The position numbers and the translations under genes are program-made. From the NCBI GenBank assembly GCA_013398615.1, contig VZSR01001685.1:30963556-31027555 (forward strand): a stretch of 64,000 nucleotides of DNA, in the 5' to 3' direction. Positions 51,050 through 61,000 of the stretch are shown here, one piece after another; the first letter of the stretch is position 1; each line of letters starts with the position of its first letter. The stretch comes from Brachypodius melanocephalos. Lineage: Eukaryota; Chordata; Aves; Passeriformes; Pycnonotidae. The notes under the pieces were generated by a model. The model was not told the origin of the DNA. It searched no databases and saw only the letters and a list, made by a program, of their open reading frames with translations.

Positions 51050-51610
51050 AGTTCTCACCTCGAAGACTGTCAGAGGCAAAAATAAATTTTTGCTGTCCAT
51101 GAACTTCTGGGTAGCTTTAGTTATTATGCAAAATACCTTTTGTTTCGTAGAAGGGAAGGATAACAGCCCTCTACATATGGAGACAAATAGCTGGTCAAAA
51201 GGATCCTTTCAGGCATTTGGGTTCATCCCGGCATTTTAACAGCTTAAAAACAGTTGCTGTTTTCTGCTGTTTCTCATACCTTGAAGGTCAATTGTGTCTT
51301 AGTACATAATGCATCAGCCTGAGGAAAAAACGAGTTGTCTAATTGCCTATTTTAGAAAAAAACACAGGTTAAGTGTTTTGTCAGGGAGAAAGAGATTGAT
51401 GAGTTGCTTAAAAAATAGGAATAGCGCCAGTCTGCATTTAGAATCCTCCACAGGTGTGGGCACAGTATATTTGATAGTTCAGGGTTTGTTAGTTGGTTGT
51501 TTTTATTCATTTTTTTTAACTTGACAGCAAATGCTAGGTTGTATCACCAGGAAAAACCAGCGAGTATGAGCTGTAATTTAGGGCAGCTGTCCTTTTTAGT
51601 AGGAAACTCA
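51050..51610. other. Possible conserved non-coding element
   Basis: Mixed-complexity, non-repetitive sequence with scattered CpG (CTCGAAG, TTTCGTAG, CCCGGC, AACGAG, AGCGCC, AGCGAG) and ATTA/TAAT words. The 71-codon open frame at 51309-51524 has no recognisable domain. Confidence 0.2.
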
Positions 51611-51949
51611 TTCCATTGAATTATTAATTGGTGTCATCAAAAGAGTAATACAGACTTTCCAACTCCATCGTTTAAACTGCTGTTTTTTCAAATGATTCAA
51701 AATCTGTTACACTATGAAATGAATACATAAATCATCTATAAATACTTTTAACCATTTAGCTGACTATTAATACCTTTCTTATAGATGAATCTGTACCAAT
51801 TTGAAGGCTTTTGCCTTTTTTTGCTTTTTCTTTGGCTGTTTTGTTGTGTTTTTCTTCTACCACCAAAGAAACTTTTAAAAGCATCCCAGAAAGGCTATCT
51901 TTTGCCTTGTGAGGTTACTATGCCTTCATTCAAACACAACAAGTGAGCA

Positions 51950-52095
51950 GGACTGTTTTCCGGTGTCCCGAGCCATCTCCAGGACTGCTTTCTCCTATGG
52001 GCTGTAGGTGGATCTGTGCTCCACTGGGGACCTCAATCACAACCTTGCCTTTCCATGGTCATTTGAGGCAGTCAGGTCATGTTCACACCATTCCC
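51950..52095 (+). mobile_element. Possible fragment of an avian ERV/LTR-type repeat
   Basis: 'gagccatctccaggactgctttctcc' followed by 'atgggctgtaggtggatctgtgctcc' and 'ttccatggtcatt' resembles a modular repeat found in bird genomes, in which 'tgggctgcagggggatctctgctc' units recur. Only one unit is clear. The match is from memory and the edges are not visible. Confidence 0.3.
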
Positions 52096-53142
52096 TCTGT
52101 GACATAACAGCAATTCTGAAAAAAACACTCTGAGATTTTCCTTTTTTTATCCTATAATCTGCTCTGCCATTCCCTGATTTTAAACTTTTATGTTTTCTGT
52201 TGGGCACAAATGTTTATGACATCAGACTTGTTTTCCTACATATACTTAGTTTATCATATTAACAGGAAGCATTTTAAACACAGAATAATAGAGGTGTTCT
52301 GCTCAAAATTCTGATATATTTTGGGAAAAAAAAAATATAATTAAAACTTTAGAGAGTGCCAGAGCTCAATTTAGTTACACATCAGCTGAACAAGTGTGTA
52401 GACTTTATCAGAAGAAAAGCGTTTGACTCGGGAATTTTTCTAGCAGATTTGAATTAAGTACTTAAATATGCTTTTGAACTCCAAGTGTCATATTTTAGCA
52501 TTTAATGAATATTAAGAAAAAGCAATATAAATTTTGCAAAATCATTCTTTAGTGTACAGACACACTATTTAAGAAAATGTAAAATGATTTATAATCTGTC
52601 TTTGATAAATATTTACTGTAAAAATATAATTTATGAATTTTCTTATGATGTCAGCAAATTGTATCTACACCTACACATGCAGACCCACTCACCCATTGAG
52701 GGAATTCATCTATTCAGAGATCTGTTTCAGGTATCTCTTCCTAGGAACCTTAGAATTTACTCACATAAGTTTTGGCGTTTTTTAGGGTTTCTATAATCTT
52801 TTATGTCGCTGTGTTATTTCCTTACTACTTCTGGTAGTATTTCTGGTACTTCTGGTGTCTTAGTTTTTAGGGACACTTACAATTTGTCCAGTACCTAGGA
52901 TATTATTTCCTAACTTACAAGTACTCAACATTTTTAACCCTAGAAGCAACATATAGTTAATACAGAACATCTGTAAAATACCTTGGAGAGTTAAGAAATA
53001 GGGCTCCTTAGCAATTCTTCCATCTGTAAGTGATGCCAAAATTTTCTCAGGGGTACTGGAATGGTGTGGATATGGAGCTGGTCTCCAGAGAGATTTGCTC
53101 ATAATATCCTCAATACCTTTTTCTATCTTGTTTCTGCTGTAG

Positions 53143-53391
53143 CTGGGGGTTTGGACTGCCCACCAAAACAGCAGATACCTTCTGACAGCCATGGGGGACA
53201 GCCTGGCACTGGTGTCACATTGGAATTTCTGCTGGCTCATCTGCCACAAGCCTCCTGCACTGACTTTCTTAACAGATGAAGAACCTTCAGTTTATGAATT
53301 TCTCCTTGACTGTTCTCTTGACTCTGAATTCATCTTGACATTTGACCACAGTATTTGGATCGATGAAGGTGGTTCAGAAATTTGTTCCTGA
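53143..53391 (+). other. Candidate 3'-terminal coding exon, unidentified
   Basis: A strong acceptor-like site (TTTTTCTATCTTGTTTCTGCTGTAG in outline, AG at 53141-53142) is followed by 82 codons that stay open to a TGA at 53389-53391. The same frame is closed by the TAG of the acceptor itself, so openness starts exactly at the putative exon edge. The C-terminal half is acidic (contains DEEPSVYEFLLDCSLDSEF). I do not recognise the protein, and the tract could instead be part of an old transposable element. No donor partner upstream could be established. Confidence 0.25.
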
Positions 53392-56300
53392 ATTTGAATA
53401 TCCTTTTTGAAAAGTAGAATGCTAACTCTATAACAGCGGTGGCTGGAGACTAAATTGTGGCTACTACTACTGCCTCAGAAGTGTGTCCAGGCAATGTTTA
53501 AAGGTTGGATAATGTGACATTTTGGACTAAGCAGAAAAAATACACCAAATATTTTCCCCACTTTTCTTTTTTCAACTTTGTGTAAATATTGTATATACAA
53601 AAGTAAAAAAGCAGCAGAACTCTTTAACTATAACATAAAACATTACAAGTATTCAGCTACTTGCCAATAAATAATTACTATTTAAAAGCATGTCTTTGTT
53701 GTATACTTAGAAAGGCAGGCAAAAAAGTTTTTTTCAAGTATATAGGATTTACAGAACCCTCGTATCCTGGTACATTTTGATAAAAATAAAAAAAAAATTC
53801 TGAAATTTCAATTTAAAAAAGCACTTAGTTCCAGGTCTTCATCATGTGTTTTGCTTGCAGATGGTCAAGATCAAAATCAAGAGGGCCTTAACACAGCAAC
53901 ACAGAAGAAAGAACAGAAAGAAATGACAAAAATAATAGAAAAGCTATGGACAAACATTTTCTCTGGCCTTTCATACATCAAATTATGGAACATAAGTAGA
54001 CTATAACACGAAAGAAAGAATCCATAATGGCAAATGTATGCATCCGACATCAATTCAACACTGACAACGACCTACTGTCCCTCTGGTATGTTTCTTTCAT
54101 TATATCTTTGTCACCTCCACAAACACAGAAAATTTGATAAGGGCTGCCTTACTAGCTGAAGAGTCAAGACTTTGCATAGCATGGCTTTGACTTGCATTTT
54201 TAGCTTCAGTGAAAGGAGCCAACAAAGATACACTGTGGAATTATTATATAGGTTTCAAATCATTACTTGATATTTCAGCTACCTAGTTCTTAAAACCCAT
54301 TTGAAACAATTTTGCAAGAGACTCTTAGTCATTTGTTTTGAATGGAAAAATTTTTATATTAAGACAGGAATCATCAGCCTAGAAAGAACTGCTGCATCTA
54401 TGAGTTAGTGATACCAACATAAAACTTTAATAGAAGGCGCTCCTGAGTTCACAGGGATGAAAATCTGAAAATTGCACAATTATCTGTTAAACTGCAAGAG
54501 GCAAAAGTGGACAAAATAATTGCTGTGTGTACTAAAGGCTGGCTTTCATAGTGCTCATCTTTCAAAATATTTTTGATTACTTTTGTGTCTTAACTATGTG
54601 GTGTGCAGAGGTCTTCTAAGCAGGACTAACAAACTGTGTAAGAGCTACAAGTTTAAGTACAATATATGAAGTTAAACATTTTTAAACTTTAGCAGCTGAA
54701 ATAGTTTTGTAAAGTGAACAGGTAACCATTTGACACAGTGCTGATGTTTTAGAAAATGTTTTTAGTAAAGACTTCACCATGATGTTTTGGCTATATAGTA
54801 GGGGCATTCTGGCATCTACTTAGAGGAATGTTCCTTATTTAATTCCTTATGCAGGTGGGAACTGTCAATGGAGCAAGGGCACACTCGGTGCAGGGTTTTG
54901 TTCAGTGTTTGATTTCATCCTGGACTCAAGCGTGAGAGGCACAAAACACTCCGGTCTTCTCTGGGAAGGCAAAAGAACATGTGCTTAACTTTGAATTTTT
55001 AAATGCCTTCTTGAACTCTGTCAGAGTACTCTGTGTATGACCACAACTAAAGTTTGAACCAAAATAGTTGTGGCTGGTAGGCATTAATCCCTCCACATGA
55101 ACCATTGTGTTTTTTGGACAAGCTTTTGATAAATGTGCTAAACTGCTCCAGGCTGAAATCCTCTCTGTTACTCCTATTGTTCCTCTGTATCTGTGCCTAC
55201 TGCTTAAACTTTTCCAACACTGAGCTATTTTCCATGTAAGTAGCAGGAGTGGAAATGACTGACTTTCTGCTTGCATTTCAAGTGTGTGCTTGTGTGGAGC
55301 ACGTCACTGTGTGGAGATGACTGGTGCTTGTTTGTTTTTCTTGATTTGGAAACAAACCACCTCCCTTTTAAGTGCAAGAAATCATCCTGCCTAGCAGTGG
55401 GAAGTGGTCTTGCTGTGGTCTTGCTTATTTAAGATGGAGATGATTAAAGACACACAGGGTTCAAAGAATTGTGGGGTTTCTTTCTCAGTAGATTCTGGTT
55501 TTTCCCCCTTTTACTCTAAAAGAAGTCAATTATGAAAGATGTTTTTTTCTGCGTACGAAGACACGCAACTCTTCATAATTTTCTAGAACAATGTGTGACA
55601 CCTATTTAGTTAAGAGAAGCCCATTCAAATTTGCAATACTTCTCTTTTGTAAAAAGGCCCTCAATTCCACCAGGAGACGGATATATTGAACAACCAGTAG
55701 AACAGGAAAGGTTATTTTGCCTTGGCTACGTACCTAGTATCCTAGATGAAAGATCAAATTGAATTGAAATACATTTATTTTATAACTGGTCATGTGGAAT
55801 TATATATAAAGCTATTGGAAGTTTTTTTGGGGATTTTTAAAAAATTTTGGTAGCCCCACATCAATGTTTCAGGGCCTTTTGTCTCTTTGCTTCCATACCC
55901 CACTGCTCGTCCTTTGATTCTGTGCAATTTTTTTGGTGAACCAATATTTACATGTAGCGACCATGACAATTTTTGTGACATTACATTTGTGATGCTAAAA
56001 AATTAGAAAAATTGTAATGCCAAAATTACTCTGTAAAAAATTCTTGCAGTGACTTGTAATGCCGTGATATGAAAAAATGGGTAAAAAAGATGGGAATAAT
56101 TGCCTTTATGTAAAACTATATTTCTGATTTAACTGACACATGGCTATTACATGTGTTTTTATTTTGGGAAATGTGTCACATGGTTGTTTCCTATAATGTT
56201 TGCCATATGCTACGTTGCTTTTGCACAGAGTAGTATTTTTTACTTCAGACAAAATAAAGATAGATTATTTTCATATTTCTAGACAAACTAGTGTTGGAAT

Positions 56301-57448
56301 AGTTAAAACACTGGCATTGCTCACATAATTTCTGGTTGAAAAGGTCAGGGAGGAGACAAAAATATCTTATCTCTAGGATCCTGTACTAACGCATGTTTTT
56401 ATGTACCTTGGATTTCTTAAGTGAGTTCTGTTCTGCTAAAGTGCTTGTATGTAACTTTGAGAAGTCATGAATGGAATTATCAGTTTGGTTTAAGATCAGT
56501 AAGGCTAAAGTTAAATTTCTAAAATCTTTTCCCCCTGGATTCTGTCATGTTGGATGACAACGCTAGAGGCATGGAGTCTGGACACCTTTAACTTCACCTT
56601 TGCTTTCCTTCATGACCCTCACATCCAGATTCTATCTGTGTTTACCACACTTAGTAGCATACACTTTCATCTTCTTCTAAAACCTAAGGATCCTCAGATC
56701 CTCTCTCCTTTCATGTCTCACATACTGCAGCTTATTTTTTCTCCTCTTAACATGACACCAGTGACTCCCTTTCAAAATGCTTCTGCTAGTGTGGTCTTGA
56801 ATCTTGCTTCACCCCTTCTCCTGAGCTATTAGTTTTATTTCTTCTGCTGAATTAAACTGCTGTTTTTACCAGTATGTCCTCTCAATATTTTAGTAAACAT
56901 TCTTCTAATAACTTCTGTTTTCCTTTATTCTTCCTCATCCCTACAACCCATGCTTTTCTATTTTCTCTTTCCCTATATTTATTTTTCCTTTGTTTCACCT
57001 GAGAGTTAGAGATTGAAGTAAAAAATTAAAATGTTTTCTTTGCCCATTTAATAGCTCAGCAGGATCTGGGTATTTTGCCTCTAGGAAAAACAGTAAAGCA
57101 GTAAATGAAGGTTAATCAATGCAAATTCTGACACAAAGAACAGAGAGGAGGAAGGATAGCCTAACTCATATAGCAGTGGTTTGAAATGTATTTTTCAGTG
57201 ATCTTCTGTTAGACAGATACTTTTCCAGTAATGTGTACATGATCTGTGTTTCCTAAGATTTCAAACTGTAAGAGCTCATAACACAGGACCTGTCACCTCA
57301 GTAGGGTCTTGGTACTAAATACTGTTTGTACAGGATTTTTTTTTATACCACCATACTTAGAAAATATCAACAAACTGCAAAAAAGCATTTTTCCCAGAAA
57401 TAAAAACATTTTTGTGCTGCAAAAAGGACTAACATAGTGAAAACAGAG

Positions 57449-58062
57449 TCATAAAATCACAGAATTTTTAAAATGGTTTGGATTGGAAGGGACCTTTAAG
57501 ATCATCTTGTCCAGTTCTCCCCAGCCTCTGCAATGAGTAGGGACTTCGTCAACTGGATCAGATTCCACAGAGCCCCAGCAAACGTGCCCTTGGACACTTC
57601 CAGGGATGTGGCATCCACAACTTCTCCAGGCAACTTACACCAGTGCCTCCCCACCCTCTTCATAAAAAATGTGTTTCCTATCCTATCCTATCCTATCCTA
57701 TCCTATCCTATCCTATCCTATCCTATCCTATCCTATCCTATCCTATCCTATCCATGTCTAATTCAGTTAAAATCTCTTTCCTCTTGTTCTATCACTGCAA
57801 GTAAAAACCCTCCCTCCATCTTATAAGCTCCCTTTATATGTTAAAAAGCTACAATAAGATTTCCCCAAAGCCTTCTTTCCTCCAGGCTGAACTACACCAA
57901 ATCCCTCAGCCTTTCCTCACAGGAGAGGTGCTCCAGCCCTTTGATCATTTTTGTGGCTGTTGGCTGGATCCACTCCAGCAGATCTGTGTCTTTCTTGTAC
58001 TGAGGATGCCAGAACTGGATGCAGTAGTTCAGATGGGTCCTCACCAGAGCAGAGAGAGAAAA
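57449..58062 (-). mobile_element. CR1 LINE fragment interrupted by a pentanucleotide array
   Basis: Begins with a diverged tail (ATAAAATCACAGAATTTT), then 'ggattggaagggacctttaagatcat' and 'cttccagggatgtggcatcc', then '(t)ccccaccctcttcataaa'. After the (TCCTA)15 array at 57676-57750 the CR1 resumes: 'cctcttgttctatcactgc' near 57780, 'tcctccaggctgaac' near 57880, 'ctcagcctttcctcacagga' near 57905, ending 'gtcctcaccagagcagag' near 58050. The reading frame of about 97 codons crossing the array encodes a five-residue repeat only because 15 bases are five codons; it is not a gene. Confidence 0.9.
57676..57750 (+). repeat. (TCCTA)15 microsatellite inside CR1
   Basis: Fifteen perfect tandem copies of TCCTA, 75 bp. 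They lie where avian CR1 (reverse complement) normally reads a single 'ttcctaatatc'-like stretch, so the array probably grew from the element's own sequence after insertion. It is likely length-variable between individuals. Confidence 0.95.
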
Positions 58063-61000
58063 TTTCAACTATCAGCCTGCTGGCTATTTTATATTGAATA
58101 TGTTTTTTCTGGAATTAAATTGTCAGAAACAGATAATTTCATGGAAGAAATCAAATACAGTGTATCAAATGGTATACTTTCACTTAAGTCTTCTTTCCTT
58201 TTTAGCAAGTACTTTGACAGGTAAGCTCACTGAACCATGGTCTGTGACCATTTATCTTTTGATTTGGAAATGGACATTTGCTTCCCCTCGTCTTTTTGGA
58301 AAAGAACTTTATTATTTGATTAAAAGGAATAAAATGAGGAATTATTCTACAAAGCCGTAAAATGTAGTGCAGCATTCAACACTGTAGTTTGGACTATGTT
58401 GAAAAGTAATACTCCCACATTCTCACAGTTTATAAAAATTATTTTGTAACATCTTTTTAAATACAGGAAATCAAGTACATATATGAGACCAGGAATTAGC
58501 TGACTTATGAAATGAAAACTTCCTGGGGAAAAAACAGGTTCTGATCTTGTCTATGGTTTGGAGTAGAATATCAAAATTATGTAAAATTTTGACACTGTTT
58601 TCATCTTGGGACTTAAATGTAAAACCGTGGCTCTCTGGGTCACAGTGTTGAGGTCAGGGTACAGTAATTGCAAAAAAGGCTAAAAATAACAAGGGTGCTT
58701 TGATCATACCATCTGTGCAAAAACAGAAGTGTCCTTATTTCTCAAAACTGCTTTATTCATTTCTCAAAATGCTAGCTGAGCAGTCAGAATAGAAGGCATG
58801 ATGAACCAACCTGGCCCAAAATCTTTAACTGTGTGAAATCTTGTTGGACTAGAAGCTTACACTGACTGTAGCTGAATAGCAAAAAACTAACTTAATAGAA
58901 TATTATAAATGGCAGGAGGACCACAATATTTTGGAGGCAGATTTTTCTCTTGGCTTTGCATAAAAGAGTTGTTCAGAAATGTTTTTAACCAAACCATTTC
59001 TTGTTATAAAGTGGACTTGTTTGGGGTCTCTTGAATTTTTTCTCATTGTTTCCATCTGGAATATTCTTTCTAGTAAAACATGTAGAAAATTTCATTTGAA
59101 AGAGAGTGAAAAGTAGAAAAGAAAACTATTCTTCAATTATAAATTATGGTAATAGTTTTATATGGAATCCATATTCTTAGTGTCTTGAGCTCAAAGGTCT
59201 TCATTTTCTCTTTTAGTAAAAAATACTCTACAGGTTTTTTATCAGCACTACAAAAAAAATTTTTTTATGACAGCAGAGGATCTTTATGATCATCTAGCTT
59301 GTCTTTGTAACAGAAGGTATGGTATTTTATTTGAAAAATTTTGCTTTGAATTTGGAACTTTGTGATTGAGTCAGAACATAGCTCTTAAAAATATCTAGTC
59401 TTAAAGTTTTAAGGTTATAGATCATCAGCTCCCCTATTTGTAGGTTACTTCAATGATTAGTTTACTACTGCCTGCAACATCCTAGGCAGTTTTTTTAAAA
59501 TTATCACTTGGTAGCTGGTTTTTAATTTTTAATTTTAGTTCTTGCTTCATTTGCTGCTGTAGTTCATTATCCTTTTGTCTTCCATGTCAAAATCCTACAA
59601 TCAGAAATCCTCTCTCCTTCCTGTATGTACTTACCAAATGATCAAACCCACCTTGCAATTTCTCTTTTAAAAGCTAAACAAATTGAGTTTATATAATTTA
59701 TGTGAGGCCAGTTTTCAACACCATGAAGTACTCTGGATTTTGAATGATGTTCATGCATATAACACAATTTTAATTTGATGGTATTTTTTAAAAATTGGTC
59801 TCAGTGTTGTATCCTGTAGAAATTATGGCACCTCATTCATTAATTTGAGCTATTCTTCTAAAGAACTAAAATACTGCTACTGTCTCTTTTGGATATCGCA
59901 TTATAAAATATTAATCACATTATATATTAGTGCATCATCTCAGGCCTGAGACTCACATTCGCTTCGTCCATATTACTACTGCTTAAAACTTGTTGAGAGA
60001 AGGAAAGTACCCTTGAATGTAGCCAACTCTTGGACAGCTTACTGCTGGTGAGATGTCCAGCAGGACAGTGAAGACACAGAAAATGGAACAAGTCATGACC
60101 TTATACAAGGAGTTTGTATATGAGGTCGTTGGCCACTTCAGTGTGAAGAAAAAACAAAATAGTTTGAACAACTACTGATGAAATCCTGGTCCTGACAGCT
60201 GAGCATGTTGATTAGCTGAGTCTGAGCCCTCACCTTGGACATCAGCCAAGCTTTGCACATAGACCTTATACACTGAGCATCTTGCTCTTCAGAGAAGCAC
60301 AAGCATCCATAACTGTTTTGAAGTTACGTTATCCTGTATGTTACACATCCAGAAAATAGGATGTTTAGAGAGTATTGAACTCACAAGGGAATTTCCTGAA
60401 TTACTGCATGGAAATGACTGTACAGACTGCATCTTTTTCCTTCTGGACAGAGACATTCACAGACTCACTGTAACCCCTTTTGATTTGCAGTCCAAAAGCT
60501 GGTATCATTTTATTAACAACAACAAAATCATTATATAAGCAGGGTTAATGCTGAACAGTGACAAAACATGTGCAAAGGTTGAGTAGGTAGGACTTGAATA
60601 GCTGTGAAAAGCACAGTGACCCACACATGAGAGAGAAGACCACCTTTGATTTTACAAAATTTTTAATCGTTTGAGTTTCATAGCACATTTCATCCGATTT
60701 GATCTAATTAACCACATTCTGAAATGATCTTTTAAAAGACCTTGAAGTTTCAAGAAAGGTTTTGTATTCATGCCTTTACCTACTGTGCAGTAATGTTAAC
60801 AATGAAGAAATGACTTCAACATGAAAAAAAGAAACTGCTCATATGCTCTGCAGTGCCATCTACAGTATTTTGATCACAAGTGAACCACTTAACAGGAAAT
60901 AATGAACATTGTTCTGTAAAGGAAAGGTAAAGTTGAAAGTGTAAATATATCAGTATTAAACAAACATTAGAGAACTGGACTACAAGTTAGCAGGGGACTT

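Larger units (their letters stand above)
39612..57448. other. Unique sequence with scattered repeats, no gene seen
   Basis: Apart from the CR1 remnant, simple repeats, palindromes, exon candidates and possible conserved blocks listed separately, this is AT-rich DNA without recognisable genes. 56570-57000 is noticeably C/T-rich on the plus strand. Confidence 0.5.

Noticed and set aside
52860..53249. 129-codon minus-strand frame
   Set aside because: No recognisable domain; it overlaps the better-supported plus-strand exon candidate, so it is probably a shadow frame.
57533..57826. 97-codon frame with a five-residue tandem repeat
   Set aside because: It is the CR1 sequence read through the (TCCTA)15 array; the peptide repeat follows from the 15-base period.
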